Below, piece after piece: positions 28,881-38,419 of a DNA stretch of 64,000 bases; positions within the stretch are counted from its first letter, which is position 1, and every line of letters begins with the position of its first letter. Made by a program: the position numbers and the translations under genes. The notes beneath the pieces are model-generated. The model did no database searches. It saw only the letters and a list, made by a program, of their open reading frames with translations, and was not told the origin of the DNA. The stretch is from NCBI RefSeq assembly GCF_026625125.1, contig NZ_CP113097.1, positions 992,001 through 1,056,000 on the forward strand, in the 5' to 3' direction. Origin of the DNA: Pseudomonas putida. Lineage in GTDB: Bacteria > Pseudomonadota > Gammaproteobacteria > Pseudomonadales > Pseudomonadaceae.

Positions 28881-30086
28881 ATGCGCGACTCCCATAACAA
28901 CACCGGTTTTTCCACCCGCGCCATCCACCATGGCTACGACCCGCTTTCCCACAACGGTGCCTTGGTGCCACCGGTTTACCAGACTTCAACCTATGCCTTC
29001 CCCAGCGTTGAATACGGCGCGGCGTGCTTTGCCGGGGAGGAGGGTGGGCATTTCTACAGCCGTATTTCCAACCCGACCCTGGCCTTGCTGGAGCAGCGCA
29101 TGGCTTCACTGGAGGGGGGCGAGGCGGGCCTGGCGCTGGCGTCGGGCATGGGGGCCATCACCTCGACGCTATGGACCCTGTTGCGCCCCGGTGACGAGCT
29201 GCTTGTCGGGCGCACGGTGTATGGCTGCACCTTTGCCTATATGCACCATGGCATCGGCGAGTTCGGGGTAAAGGTCCGCCATGTCGACCTCAATGACGCC
29301 AAGGCGCTGAAGGCCGCGATCACCCCTAAAACCCGGGTGATCTATTTCGAAACGCCGGCCAACCCGAACATGCAACTGGTCGATATTGCGGCAGTGGCTG
29401 AAGCGGCGCGGGGGCATGACTTGCATATCGTGGTCGACAACACCTATTGCACGCCGTACCTGCAGCGGCCATTGGAGTTGGGCGCCGATCTGGTGGTGCA
29501 TTCGGCGACCAAGTACCTCAGTGGCCACGGTGATATCACGGCCGGGCTGGTGATAGGGCGCAAGGCACTGGTGGATCGGATTCGCCTTGAAGGCCTCAAG
29601 GACATGACCGGTGCGGTGTTGTCGCCGCACGATGCCTCATTGCTGATGCGCGGCATCAAGACCCTGGCGCTGCGCATGGATCGTCACTGCGCCAATGCCC
29701 AGCAAGTAGCCGAATTTCTCGCGCGCCAGCCCCAGGTGGAGCTGATCCAGTATCCAGGGCTGCCATCGTTTGCCCAATACGAGCTGGCGCAGCGGCAGAT
29801 GCGCTTGCCGGGCGGGATGATTGCTTTCGAACTCAAGGGCGGGATCGAGGCTGGGCGGCGCTTCATGAATGCGCTGCAACTCTTTGCCAGGGCGGTGAGC
29901 CTGGGCGATGCCGAGTCGCTGGCGCAGCATCCGGCGAGCATGACCCATTCCAGCTATACGCCCGAAGAGCGGGCGCATCATGGCATCTCAGAGGGGCTGG
30001 TGCGGTTGTCGGTGGGGTTGGAAGATGTGGAGGACTTGCTGGCAGATATCGAGCATGCGCTTAAAGCCAGCCACCAGGCTGGCTGA
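28881..30086 (+). CDS. mdeA: L-methionine gamma-lyase
   Basis: The 401-residue PLP enzyme splits methionine into methanethiol, ammonia and 2-oxobutyrate. Key residues are at the positions of the P. putida enzyme: Lys211 ([11 protein letters not shown]) holds PLP, and Cys116 with Tyr114 (VYGCTF) marks gamma-lyases. [19 protein letters not shown] and [18 protein letters not shown] are the conserved N- and C-terminal motifs. It is controlled by the divergent mdeR. The usual partner mdeB (2-oxo acid dehydrogenase) is not adjacent here. Confidence 0.93.
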   Translation: MRDSHNNTGFSTRAIHHGYDPLSHNGALVPPVYQTSTYAFPSVEYGAACFAGEEGGHFYSRISNPTLALLEQRMASLEGGEAGLALASGMGAITSTLWTLLRPGDELLVGRTVYGCTFAYMHHGIGEFGVKVRHVDLNDAKALKAAITPKTRVIYFETPANPNMQLVDIAAVAEAARGHDLHIVVDNTYCTPYLQRPLELGADLVVHSATKYLSGHGDITAGLVIGRKALVDRIRLEGLKDMTGAVLSPHDASLLMRGIKTLALRMDRHCANAQQVAEFLARQPQVELIQYPGLPSFAQYELAQRQMRLPGGMIAFELKGGIEAGRRFMNALQLFARAVSLGDAESLAQHPASMTHSSYTPEERAHHGISEGLVRLSVGLEDVEDLLADIEHALKASHQAG

Positions 30087-30148
30087 ACTGGCCTTTCGCG
30101 GATAAAACCGTATACCTGCACTGCGCAGTCGCTATAACGTGCGTGGCC

Positions 30149-30826
30149 TCAGATTTCGTCTGGGTCATTGAGATAAGCGGCGTTTCTTTCAAGGATGTTC
30201 AGGCGTAACTCAAGAGGTTGCTGACCCTGCTTGCAGATGTAGGTAAACGGCACCCCATTGAAAGTACGCAGCATAAGAGGGGTTCGTCTTCCAGCAGGTG
30301 CCAGGCGCACGATTGCTTGGTCGGCGAGGTCTTCGAAGGGAATTGGCGTATCGTCGCAGTCGAGTAAGTCGAACAGCGTTGGGTAGGCACCCTTCAGTGG
30401 CGAGCGGAAAGCACCCACGCAGTCCTCGTCATGTATGTACAGCGCATGCCCGTGACGCACTTCTGAACGGACAAACAGCCGGTAGCCGTTATCTACCCGG
30501 CGGAAGTAAAGTTTCAAAGGCGGACAACTGACTGTGTTCGATACGTGGCCGAGGTAATGTGACTCGTCTCGTTTGACTGGTTGTTCAATTTTCTTTGGCT
30601 CATCTTTTCGGCGCGCTTCATTTTGTCCGGCTCGGCGAAGGGCTCTGCGAAATGTTCGACTGGCAAATCCGGCCGTCGCCAGGCCGCCCGCAGTCAGGCT
30701 GCCAGGGGGGCTCGTTGAAGTTTTTTCCAGTTCGGCGGGCCCACTGTGCAGTACGTCGAGGAAGTGCAACGTGCCATCCACGACTTCGACGGTGGCAATG
30801 AAAGAGCGTTGTCGATTAGTCAGCAT
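30149..30826 (-). CDS. Hypothetical protein
   Basis: The 225-residue protein starts MLTNRQRSFIATVEVVDGTL, then HFLDVLHSG, with a proline/lysine-rich linker (RRKDEPKKIEQPVKRDE, about 70-86) between a small N-terminal part and a longer domain (about 90-225). No signal peptide or membrane segment is seen. The composition is less GC-biased than its neighbours. I do not recognise a family. It stands between mdeA and a ZapG-like gene, convergent with mdeA. The ATG at 30826 is preceded by a purine-rich GGAGTAGACCT. Confidence 0.55.
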   Translation of the reverse strand: MLTNRQRSFIATVEVVDGTLHFLDVLHSGPAELEKTSTSPPGSLTAGGLATAGFASRTFRRALRRAGQNEARRKDEPKKIEQPVKRDESHYLGHVSNTVSCPPLKLYFRRVDNGYRLFVRSEVRHGHALYIHDEDCVGAFRSPLKGAYPTLFDLLDCDDTPIPFEDLADQAIVRLAPAGRRTPLMLRTFNGVPFTYICKQGQQPLELRLNILERNAAYLNDPDEI

Positions 30827-30991
30827 AGGTCTACTCCGGTTGAGGGACTTATGCAGGATCCTGAAGTACTTGATTGGCCGGCAGTAGGAAATGCGGCCTG
30901 AGGCGGGGTGAAGAAGGCTGAACCTTTGCGGCAGGTTTGTCTGGAGGGGTGAAGCAGGAGGAGCGGCTAGCCACTCCTCCCTGGCAATCGA

Positions 30992-31429
30992 TCAGCGCTT
31001 GAGCCCGTAGCTCTCGTCGAGCATGCCCGGCGAGTTCGGCGACTTCGGTGCATAGTCGCGTGGCACTTCAGCAGTGTCCTTCGGCGGGGTCAGGCGGTCA
31101 CGTGGACCTTGGGTGCCTTCAGAGTGCAGGGCAGCCAGCAGGCGCTGACGGGTGACATCGTCAAGGGCCAGGTTGTTGGCGCCTTCGGCAAGGTGATCCT
31201 GCACGTCCTGGTAGCTCTGGGTCAGTTTCTTGACCAGCATGGCGGTGCTGTTGAAGTGGGTGACCACTTCGTTCTGGTAACTGTCGAAACGCTTCTGGAT
31301 GTCATCCAGTTGGCGCTGGGTATTGCTGGGCGCCGCATTGGGCAACAGGCGGGCCACGATGAAACCGACCGCCACACCGATGACCAGGGCCAGGGTTGGC
31401 AACAACCAAACAAGGAGCGAGAGTTCCAC
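30992..31429 (-). CDS. zapG: YhcB/ZapG family (DUF1043) inner-membrane protein
   Basis: The 145-residue protein has one N-terminal membrane helix (LVWLLPTLALVIGVAVGFIV) followed by a cytoplasmic coiled coil (RQLDDIQKRFDSYQNEVVTH) and a disordered Pro-rich tail. It matches DUF1043 (YhcB, ZapG), which links cell division and envelope growth in E. coli. The start is GTG (31427-31429), with AGGA upstream. It is divergent from the hydrolase gene with a gap of about 135 bases. Confidence 0.84.
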   Translation of the reverse strand: MELSLLVWLLPTLALVIGVAVGFIVARLLPNAAPSNTQRQLDDIQKRFDSYQNEVVTHFNSTAMLVKKLTQSYQDVQDHLAEGANNLALDDVTRQRLLAALHSEGTQGPRDRLTPPKDTAEVPRDYAPKSPNSPGMLDESYGLKR

Positions 31430-31564
31430 GAGTCCTTCCTCTATAAACGGCTTTGCTTTACGTTAACGGCTCAGACCTGCGCTGTATACCGCGAGCGATC
31501 GCAAATCAGAACAGAATTCCTCACCTAGACGAATCGACCCTCTTCGAGGTCACGGAGTAGTGCC

Positions 31565-32200
31565 TTGCTTGTCCGCGAAACCCCCTTGTTCATCGATGGC
31601 CCGATCGGCCAGCTGGAAGCCTTGTACCTGGACGTGGCCGATGCCCGCGGCGCGGTGTTGATCTGCCACCCCAACCCGGTCCAGGGCGGCACCATGCTCA
31701 ACAAGGTGGTCTCGACCCTGCAGCGCACCGCCCGCGACGCCGGCTACGTGACCCTGCGCTTCAACTATCGCGGCGTCGGCCAGAGTGCCGGCAGCCATGA
31801 CATGGGCGCCGGTGAGGTGGCCGATGCCGAGGCGGCGGCGGCCTGGTTGCGTGCCAAGCACCCCGAGCTGCCGTTGGTATTGATGGGCTTCTCGTTCGGC
31901 GGCTTTGTCGCCACCAGCCTGGCCGGTCGCCTGGAAGCCCAGGGTGTGACGCTGCAGCAGCTGTTCATGATCGCCGCGGCGGTGATGCGCCTGACCGCAG
32001 AGTTCCCGCTGCCGCAGCGCTGCCCGATTGCCGTGGTGCAGCCTGACGCCGACGAAGTCGTCGATCCGCAACTGGTTTACGAATGGTCCGACGCACTGGG
32101 GCGCCCCCATCAGCTGCTGAAAGTGGCAGAATGCGGACACTTCTTCCATGGCAAGCTGACCGATCTGAAGGATCTGCTGCTGCCGCGCCTTTCGAATTGA
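31565..32200 (+). CDS. Alpha/beta hydrolase
   Basis: The 211-residue hydrolase shows [18 protein letters not shown] near the N-terminus, the nucleophile elbow GFSFGGF and the C-terminal acid and histidine ([19 protein letters not shown]). This set matches a small family (sometimes called YpfH/dienelactone hydrolase-like) found in many proteobacteria; substrate unknown. The start is TTG at 31565 with GGAG about 8 bases upstream; no ATG fits. The next gene, trpS, follows after 25 bases, so they may be co-transcribed. Confidence 0.84.
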   Translation: MLVRETPLFIDGPIGQLEALYLDVADARGAVLICHPNPVQGGTMLNKVVSTLQRTARDAGYVTLRFNYRGVGQSAGSHDMGAGEVADAEAAAAWLRAKHPELPLVLMGFSFGGFVATSLAGRLEAQGVTLQQLFMIAAAVMRLTAEFPLPQRCPIAVVQPDADEVVDPQLVYEWSDALGRPHQLLKVAECGHFFHGKLTDLKDLLLPRLSN

Positions 32201-32225
32201 GCCAAGCCTGAATAAGCGAACACCC

Positions 32226-33575
32226 ATGACCACGCGCATTCTCACTGGTATCACCACCACCGGTACTCCACACCTGGGCAACTACGCCGGTGCCATTCGC
32301 CCGGCGATCGTCGCCAGCCAGCAGCCGGGTGCCGATTCGTTCTACTTTCTGGCCGACTATCACGCCCTGATCAAGTGCGATGACCCCCTGCGCATCCAGC
32401 GCTCTCGTCTGGAAATCGCTGCAACCTGGCTGGCCGGCGGCCTGGACCCGGACAAGGTGACTTTCTACCGTCAGTCTGATATTCCCGAGATCCCTGAGCT
32501 GACCTGGCTGCTCACCTGCGTTGCGGCCAAGGGCCTGCTCAACCGTGCGCACGCCTACAAGGCTTCGGTGGACAAGAACCTCGAGAATGGCGAAGACCCG
32601 GACGCCGGCGTGACCATGGGCCTGTACAGCTACCCGGTCCTGATGGCGGCGGACATCCTGATGTTCAACGCCCATAAGGTGCCGGTGGGGCGCGATCAGA
32701 TCCAGCACGTGGAAATGGCCCGTGACATCGGCCAGCGCTTCAACCACCTGTTTGGCCAGGGCAAGGACTTCTTTGCCCTGCCAGAGGCGGTCATCGAAGA
32801 AAGCGTGGCGACCTTGCCTGGCCTGGACGGGCGCAAGATGTCCAAGAGCTACGACAACACCATCCCGCTGTTCTCTACCGCGAAGGACATGAAAGACGCC
32901 ATTTCGCGCATCGTGACCGACTCGCGCGCACCTGGCGAAGCGAAAGACCCGGACAACGCGCACCTGTTCACCCTGTTCCAGGCTTTCTCGACGCCGGCGC
33001 AATGCGCCGAGTTCCGCGAAGAGCTGCTGCAGGGCCTGGGCTGGGGCGAAGCCAAGCAGCGCCTGTTCCAGCTGCTTGACGGGCAACTGGCCGAGAAGCG
33101 TGAGCACTATCATCAACTGATTTCCCGCCCGTCGGACCTGGAAGACATCTTGCTGGCAGGCGCCGCCAAGGCCCGCAAGACTGCCACGCCGTTCCTCGAG
33201 CAACTGCGCGAGGCGGTGGGCCTGCGCTCGTTCCGCAGCAGCGTGCAGGCCACCACCGAGGTGAAGAAGAAGGCCGTCAAGAGCGCACGCTTCGTCAGCT
33301 TCCGTGACGAGGATGGCAGCTTCCGCTTCCGCCTGTTGGCCGCCGATGGCGAGCAATTGCTGTTGTCCCGCAGCTTCGCCGATGGCAAGAGCGCGGGTGC
33401 GGTGAGCAAGCAGTTGCAGCAAGGTGGCGATGCCGACGTGCGTGTCGAAGGCCTGAGCTTCAGCCTGTGGCTGAACGGCGAGCAGGTCGCAGACGGGCCG
33501 CAGTTCGCCAGTGCTCAGGCCCGCGACGTGGCTGTTCAAAGCCTGCGTGAAGCCCTGGCGCCGCAGCAGGACTGA
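32226..33575 (+). CDS. trpS: Tryptophan--tRNA ligase TrpS
   Basis: The 449-residue protein is a class I aminoacyl-tRNA synthetase with [10 protein letters not shown] (HIGH-type motif, about 15-24) and [10 protein letters not shown] (KMSKS, about 200-209). It is longer than the 330-residue E. coli enzyme; the extra C-terminal part of about 110 residues (from about 340) is typical of the long Pseudomonas form. Conserved [20 protein letters not shown] and the Asp/Gln Trp-recognition segment are visible. The ATG at 32226 follows a purine-rich AATAAGCGAAC. zapE is next after 85 bases. Confidence 0.94.
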   Translation: MTTRILTGITTTGTPHLGNYAGAIRPAIVASQQPGADSFYFLADYHALIKCDDPLRIQRSRLEIAATWLAGGLDPDKVTFYRQSDIPEIPELTWLLTCVAAKGLLNRAHAYKASVDKNLENGEDPDAGVTMGLYSYPVLMAADILMFNAHKVPVGRDQIQHVEMARDIGQRFNHLFGQGKDFFALPEAVIEESVATLPGLDGRKMSKSYDNTIPLFSTAKDMKDAISRIVTDSRAPGEAKDPDNAHLFTLFQAFSTPAQCAEFREELLQGLGWGEAKQRLFQLLDGQLAEKREHYHQLISRPSDLEDILLAGAAKARKTATPFLEQLREAVGLRSFRSSVQATTEVKKKAVKSARFVSFRDEDGSFRFRLLAADGEQLLLSRSFADGKSAGAVSKQLQQGGDADVRVEGLSFSLWLNGEQVADGPQFASAQARDVAVQSLREALAPQQD

Positions 33576-33660
33576 GACAGTTTGACGCAAGTCTGATTGC
33601 CATTAAGCGGGCCGCTCGCTACAGTGACGGCCCGTTTTTTGTTGCCTCGCTAACGAAATC

Positions 33661-34755
33661 ATGACGCCCCTAGAACGATATCAAGCAGATCTGAAACGTC
33701 CCGACTTCTTCCATGATGCGGCGCAGGAAACTGCGGTGCGTCACTTGCAGCGTCTGTACGACGACCTGGTACACGCGCAGAACAACAAGCCGGGCATGTT
33801 CGGCAAGCTGTTCGGCAAGAAGGAACAGACGCCGGTCAAGGGCCTGTATTTCTGGGGCGGGGTAGGCCGGGGCAAGACCTACCTGGTCGATACTTTCTAT
33901 GAAGCGCTGCCGTTCAAGCAGAAGATGCGTACGCACTTCCACCGCTTCATGAAGCGTGTGCACGAGGAGATGAAAACCCTCAAGGGCGAGAAGAACCCGT
34001 TGACCATCATCGCGAAGCGCTTCAGCGATGAAGCCAAGGTGATCTGTTTCGATGAATTCTTCGTCTCCGACATCACCGATGCCATGATCCTCGGCACCCT
34101 GATGGAAGAGCTGTTCAAGAACGGCGTGTCGCTGGTGGCGACCTCCAACATCGTCCCGGACGGCCTGTACAAGGATGGCCTGCAGCGTGCGCGCTTCCTG
34201 CCGGCCATTGCCATGATCAAGCAGTACACGGACGTGGTGAACGTCGATAGCGGGGTCGACTACCGCCTGCGTCACCTGGAGCAGGCCGAACTGTTCCACT
34301 TCCCGCTCGACGAGGCTGCCGAGCAGAGCATGCGGGCGAGCTTCAAGGCGCTGACACCCGAGTGCACCCAGGCCGTCGACAATGATGTGCTGATGATCGA
34401 GAACCGTCCGATCCATGCCTTGCGGACCTGTGACGATGTTGCCTGGTTCGACTTCCGCGCCCTGTGCGATGGGCCACGCAGCCAGAACGACTACATCGAG
34501 CTGGGCAAGATTTTCCATGCCGTGCTGTTGAGCAATGTCGAGCAGATGGGCGTCACCACCGACGACATCGCCCGGCGCTTCATCAACATGGTGGACGAGT
34601 TCTATGACCGCAACGTCAAGCTGATCATTTCGGCCGAGGTAGAGCTCAAGGATCTGTACACCGGCGGGCGCCTGAGCTTCGAGTTCCAGCGCACCTTGAG
34701 CCGGTTGCTGGAAATGCAGTCGCACGAATTCCTCTCCCGCGCCCACAAGCCCTGA
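33661..34755 (+). CDS. zapE: Cell division ATPase ZapE (AFG1 family)
   Basis: The 364-residue AFG1-type ATPase shows Walker A GGVGRGKTYLVD (about 65-76), a Walker B-type CFDEFFVSDI (about 130-139) and TSNIVPDGLYKDGLQR. ZapE binds FtsZ in E. coli and destabilises the ring under stress. A minor GC hairpin precedes it (CGGGCCG... near 33610-33640) that may end the trpS transcript. A long palindrome follows the stop. Confidence 0.93.
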   Translation: MTPLERYQADLKRPDFFHDAAQETAVRHLQRLYDDLVHAQNNKPGMFGKLFGKKEQTPVKGLYFWGGVGRGKTYLVDTFYEALPFKQKMRTHFHRFMKRVHEEMKTLKGEKNPLTIIAKRFSDEAKVICFDEFFVSDITDAMILGTLMEELFKNGVSLVATSNIVPDGLYKDGLQRARFLPAIAMIKQYTDVVNVDSGVDYRLRHLEQAELFHFPLDEAAEQSMRASFKALTPECTQAVDNDVLMIENRPIHALRTCDDVAWFDFRALCDGPRSQNDYIELGKIFHAVLLSNVEQMGVTTDDIARRFINMVDEFYDRNVKLIISAEVELKDLYTGGRLSFEFQRTLSRLLEMQSHEFLSRAHKP

Positions 34756-34784
34756 CGGGCGCAAGCTTCAAGCTTCAAGCTTCA

Positions 34785-34854
34785 AGCTGCAAGCTGCAAG
34801 AAAAAGCCAAAGCAGTACGCGGATTGCTTTGGCCTTTTCTTGCAGCTTGCAGCT
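34785..34854. terminator. Large hairpin built of CAAGCTGCAAG repeats between convergent genes
   Basis: Arms of 30 bases (34785-34814 and 34825-34854) pair with one mismatch around the loop GTACGCGGAT; the outer part is AGCTGCAAGCTGCAAGAAAA and the inner AGCCAAAGCA. The hairpin sits between zapE and the minus-strand regulator and probably ends both transcripts. Three further CAAGCTT units (34762-34784) precede it. Confidence 0.85.
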
Positions 34855-34879
34855 CGCAGCTTGCCGCTCAGAAAGCCCT

Positions 34880-35884
34880 TCAGGCTTCCTGCACAAACTG
34901 CTGCCGATACTGGTTCGGTGACAATTCCGTGTGCTGGCGGAACAGCCGCGCAAAGAAACTCGCATCGTCATAGCCGACTTCATAGCTGATGGTCTTGATG
35001 CTCTTGCGCGTGCTCGACAGCAGGCCCTTGGCCGTCTCGATCCTTAGCCGCTGCAGGTAGTGCAGCGGCTTGTCGCCGGTCGCGCCCTGGAAGCGCCGCA
35101 TGAAGTTGCGGATGCTCATGCCATGGTTGCGGGCCACATCCTCGAAGCGGAACTTGTCGGCGAAGTGCTCCTCGAGCCAGTGCTGGATCTGCAGGATGAT
35201 CAGGTCCTGGTGCAGCTTCTGGCCGCCGAAACCCATGCGCCCGGGAGTGTAGTTGCGCTGCACTTCGTAGAGGATGTCGCGGGCCACGGCGCGGGCTACG
35301 TTGGCCCCGCAGAAGCGTTCGATCAGGTAGATGTACAGGTCGCAGGCCGAAGTGGTGCCGCCGGCGCAGTAAAGGTTGTCGGCGTCGGTCAGGTGCTTGT
35401 CCTGGTTCAGACGCACTTTCGGATAGCGCTCGGCGAAGCTGGTGAAGAAGCGCCAGTAGGTGGTCGCTTCCTTGCCGTCGAGCAGGCCGGCCTCGGCCAG
35501 CCAGAACACCCCGCTGGCTTCAGCGCACAGTACGGCGCCGCGGGCATGTTGCTCGCGCAACCAGGGCAGCACTTGCGGATAACGTTGCAGCAGGTTGTCG
35601 AAGTCTTCCCAGAAGGCCGGAAGGATGATCACATCGGCGTCATCCAGGCCGCCATCGACCGGCAGCTGCACATTGCTGAAGCTGTCCACCGGCTGGCCGT
35701 CGGGGCTCACCAGACAGATCTCGAACATGGGCTGCAAGCCCAGGCCCAGCTGTTTGCTGTAGCGCAGGCTGGCGAGGTGGAAAAAGTCCTTGGCTTGCAT
35801 CAAGGTCGAAGCGAACACCTTGTCAATGGCCAGGATGCTGACGCGCCGCAGCGACGCGGAGGGTTGGGTAAACATCATTGTCAT
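34880..35884 (-). CDS. GlxA family transcriptional regulator (DJ-1/PfpI-AraC)
   Basis: The 334-residue protein joins an N-terminal DJ-1/PfpI-like domain (about 10-195; CAEASGVFWLAEAGLLDGK at the elbow, a class-specific Cys) to an AraC/XylS DNA-binding domain (about 230-330; FRFEDVARNHGMSIRNFMRR, then YEVGYDDASFFARLFRQHT). Such regulators often sense amines, amino acids or choline derivatives. The ligand is unknown. The gene is bracketed by two CAAGCTGCAAG-type hairpins. The ATG at 35884 starts MTMMFTQPSASLRRVSIL. Confidence 0.88.
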   Translation of the reverse strand: MTMMFTQPSASLRRVSILAIDKVFASTLMQAKDFFHLASLRYSKQLGLGLQPMFEICLVSPDGQPVDSFSNVQLPVDGGLDDADVIILPAFWEDFDNLLQRYPQVLPWLREQHARGAVLCAEASGVFWLAEAGLLDGKEATTYWRFFTSFAERYPKVRLNQDKHLTDADNLYCAGGTTSACDLYIYLIERFCGANVARAVARDILYEVQRNYTPGRMGFGGQKLHQDLIILQIQHWLEEHFADKFRFEDVARNHGMSIRNFMRRFQGATGDKPLHYLQRLRIETAKGLLSSTRKSIKTISYEVGYDDASFFARLFRQHTELSPNQYRQQFVQEA

Positions 35885-35940
35885 TGTTCTTATAGGGTAG
35901 AGTGGTCAATCACCGGCTGGATCGTCTTATGTTTTTTGTC

Positions 35941-36020
35941 GAGCTGCAAGCTTCGAGCTGCAAGCGGCAAGAAAAAAGCAGCGAGTGCAACACTCACTCT
36001 GACTTGCAGCTTGCAGCTTC
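35941..36020. repeat. CAAGCTGCAAG-type hairpin upstream of the GlxA-like gene
   Basis: Left arm GAGCTGCAAGCTTCGAGCTG with CAAGCGGCAAG (35941-35971) and right arm ACTTGCAGCTTGCAGCTTCG (36002-36021) are complementary around an inner GAGTG-CAA-CACTC stem. The right end lies directly at the tas stop codon. It shares its unit with the elements at 19961, 20421 and 34785, so it belongs to one dispersed family. It lies behind the GlxA-like start, between two minus-strand genes, and may end the tas message. Confidence 0.8.
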
Positions 36021-36022
36021 GC

Positions 36023-37063
36023 TCAAGGCGCGGGGTTCGGCTGCTCCTGATGAATCGCTTCGATCGCCGCCAGTAGCTCATCGCTCAGGTTCAGCTCCAG
36101 GCTGTTGAGGTTGCTCTGAAGTTGCACCAGGTCGGTGGCACCGATGATGTTGCTGGTCACGAAGGGCTGGCGGGTGACGAATGCCAGGGCCATCTGCGCC
36201 GGGTCCAGCCCGTGTGCCTGGGCCAGTTGCACATAACGGCTGCAGGCCGCCACTGTCTGTGGGTTGGAGTAACGGGCGAAGCGGCTGAACAGGGTCAGGC
36301 GACCATTTTCTGGTCGGGCGCCGTTTTCGTATTTGCCCGACAGCATGCCGAAGGCCAGCGGCGAGTAGGCCAACAGGCCGCACTGCTCGCGGATGGCCAC
36401 TTCCGCCAGGCCCACCTCGAAGCTGCGGTTGAGCAGGTTGTACGGGTTCTGTATCGACACCGCCCGGGGCCAGCCGCGGGTTTCGGCCAGGTGCAGGAAC
36501 TTCATGGTGCCCCACGGCGTTTCGTTGGAAAGGCCAATGTGGCGGATCTTGCCTGCCCGCACCTGCTCGTCAAGCACCTCGAGGGTTTCTTCCAGCGGGG
36601 TGAACAGGTCATGCGCCAGGTGCTGGTAACCCAGCTTGCCGAAGAAATTGGTGCTGCGCTCCGGCCAGTGCAGCTGATACAGGTCGATACGGTCGGTCTG
36701 CAGGCGCTCAAGGCTTGCATCCAGCGCCGCTACGATATGCTGGCGGTTGTGCTTGAGCTGGCCGTCGCGGATATGGCTGATACCGTTGCCGGGGCCTGCG
36801 ACCTTGCTGGCGAGAACCCATTCATCGCGGTCGCCGTGCTGGCGGAACCAGTTGCCGATGATGCGCTCGGTGGCGGCATAGGTCTCCGGGCGTGGCGGCA
36901 CGGGGTACATTTCTGCGGTGTCGATGAAGTTGACCCCGCTGGTTTTGGCCAGTTTGATCTGGGCGAAGGCCTCGGCCTCATTGTTCTGCTCGCCCCAGGT
37001 CATGGTGCCCAGGCACAGGGCGCTGACATCGAGATCGGTACGGCCAAGCTTGCGGTATTCCAT
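36023..37063 (-). CDS. tas: Aldo/keto reductase, Tas family
   Basis: The 346-residue NADPH-dependent oxidoreductase shows MEYRKLGRTDLDVSALCLGT, catalytic DTAEMYP (Asp, Tyr), K in SKVAGPG, and HWPER with the C-terminal SNIIGATDLVQL cofactor motif. It is close to E. coli Tas, which suppresses a tyrosine auxotrophy (family knowledge). I use ATG 37063 with AGGAG upstream; the frame extends to 37264 without homology. It points away from the ribosomal operon. Confidence 0.9.
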   Translation of the reverse strand: MEYRKLGRTDLDVSALCLGTMTWGEQNNEAEAFAQIKLAKTSGVNFIDTAEMYPVPPRPETYAATERIIGNWFRQHGDRDEWVLASKVAGPGNGISHIRDGQLKHNRQHIVAALDASLERLQTDRIDLYQLHWPERSTNFFGKLGYQHLAHDLFTPLEETLEVLDEQVRAGKIRHIGLSNETPWGTMKFLHLAETRGWPRAVSIQNPYNLLNRSFEVGLAEVAIREQCGLLAYSPLAFGMLSGKYENGARPENGRLTLFSRFARYSNPQTVAACSRYVQLAQAHGLDPAQMALAFVTRQPFVTSNIIGATDLVQLQSNLNSLELNLSDELLAAIEAIHQEQPNPAP

Positions 37064-37248
37064 CGGGAAAACACTCCTAGGCAAAGACACCCATAAAAGC
37101 AGGTTGAAATTTTTCGCGCAATCTGGATAATTCGGCACCTCTCCGTGTGGCGGAAGTGATGCACCACCACACAGGAAGAACCCCGTCGAACATTGGCGTG
37201 CCCGACCCGAGCCCCCAAAAGCGTCTGTGTTCGGCTGCGCGTTTGCCC

Positions 37249-37277
37249 TTGGCAAGCTGTGCACTATCCAGTAAGAT
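37249..37277 (+). promoter_or_regulatory. Sigma70 promoter of rplM-rpsI
   Basis: TTGGCA (37249-37254) and TAAGAT (37272-37277), spaced by 17 bases, stand 44 bases before rplM. This fits a strong housekeeping promoter for L13/S9. The rest of the 257-base gap before rplM holds nothing else clear. Confidence 0.7.
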
Positions 37278-37320
37278 TCGCCGTCTATTTTTCGCTGGGC
37301 GGCCTCTGAGGCTTTAGAGA

Positions 37321-37749
37321 ATGAAAACTTTTACTGCTAAACCGGAAACAGTAAAGCGCGAGTGGTTCGTAGTCGACGCCGCTGGCCAGACCCTGGGTCG
37401 TCTGGCTACCGAAATCGCTAGCCGTCTGCGTGGCAAGCACAAACCAGAATACACCCCTCACGTTGACACCGGCGACTACATCGTCGTTATCAACGCCGAG
37501 CAAATCCGTGTAACTGGCGCCAAGTCTTCCGACAAGATGTACTACTCCCACTCCGGCTTCCCGGGCGGTATCAAGGAAATCAACTTCGAGAAGTTGATCG
37601 CCAAGGCCCCTGAGCGTGTTATCGAAACCGCGGTCAAAGGCATGCTGCCGAAGAACCCGCTGGGTCGCGACATGTACCGTAAGCTGAAAGTGTACGCGGG
37701 TGCTGCTCACCCACACACTGCTCAGCAGCCTCAAGAACTGAAGATCTAA
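37321..37749 (+). CDS. rplM: 50S ribosomal protein L13
   Basis: The 142-residue L13 starts [20 protein letters not shown] and shows [20 protein letters not shown] and the conserved [19 protein letters not shown]. It assembles early on the large subunit. It is followed by rpsI after 14 bases; the order L13-S9 is universal in bacteria. Codon use is highly biased towards frequent codons, as expected of a ribosomal gene. Confidence 0.97.
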   Translation: MKTFTAKPETVKREWFVVDAAGQTLGRLATEIASRLRGKHKPEYTPHVDTGDYIVVINAEQIRVTGAKSSDKMYYSHSGFPGGIKEINFEKLIAKAPERVIETAVKGMLPKNPLGRDMYRKLKVYAGAAHPHTAQQPQELKI

Positions 37750-37763
37750 CGGGATAGTTCATT

Positions 37764-38156
37764 ATGTCGGCGACTCAAAATTACGGCACTGGCCGTCGCA
37801 AGACCGCAACCGCTCGCGTTTTCCTGCGTCCGGGTACTGGTAACATCTCCATCAACAACCGTCCTCTGGACACCTTCTTCGGCCGCGAAACCGCTCGCAT
37901 GGTTGTTCGCCAGCCGCTGGAGCTGACCGAGAGCACCGAGAAGTTCGACATCTACGTCACCGTTGCCGGTGGTGGTGTCAGCGGTCAAGCCGGTGCGATC
38001 CGTCACGGTATCACCCGCGCTCTGATGGAATACGACGAAACCCTGCGTGGCGCTCTGCGTCGTGCTGGCTACGTCACCCGCGACGCTCGTGAAGTCGAGC
38101 GTAAGAAAGTGGGTCTGCGTAAAGCGCGTAAGCGTCCTCAGTACTCCAAGCGTTAA
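37764..38156 (+). CDS. rpsI: 30S ribosomal protein S9
   Basis: The 130-residue S9 shows [20 protein letters not shown] near the N-terminus, [19 protein letters not shown] in the middle and ends in a basic tail [12 protein letters not shown] that reaches the P-site tRNA. It is co-transcribed with rplM and ends at a strong terminator. Confidence 0.97.
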   Translation: MSATQNYGTGRRKTATARVFLRPGTGNISINNRPLDTFFGRETARMVVRQPLELTESTEKFDIYVTVAGGGVSGQAGAIRHGITRALMEYDETLRGALRRAGYVTRDAREVERKKVGLRKARKRPQYSKR

Positions 38157-38174
38157 TACCGCTTCGGCAGTCGA

Positions 38175-38209
38175 AAAAAGCCCGGTTCCTTGGAACCGGG
38201 CTTTTTTTA
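38175..38209 (+). terminator. Rho-independent terminator after rpsI
   Basis: AGCCCGGTTCC-TT-GGAACCGGGCT, an 11-base perfect stem followed by seven T and preceded by six A. Confidence 0.95.
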
Positions 38210-38419
38210 TGTCTTGAACTAACCTGTCAGCATGTCCGTGGTGTCCTGCCGCATAGACGCAGATCAAGCAAAGCGAGGGTTGTAGCCCATACCGGGGTTA
38301 ATCACCTTGTCACTGTGTGGATTTGTTTCTTACCATGGCGGCCAATTTTGGGTGCCACAGACATTACCTAAGTACAGGCCTGATTCAACAGGCCAAGCAA
38401 GCTGATGGGAGAGGACTGA

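Noticed and set aside
31965-33590. Open frame of 541 codons opposite trpS
   Set aside because: Antisense shadow; trpS motifs are complete on the plus strand.
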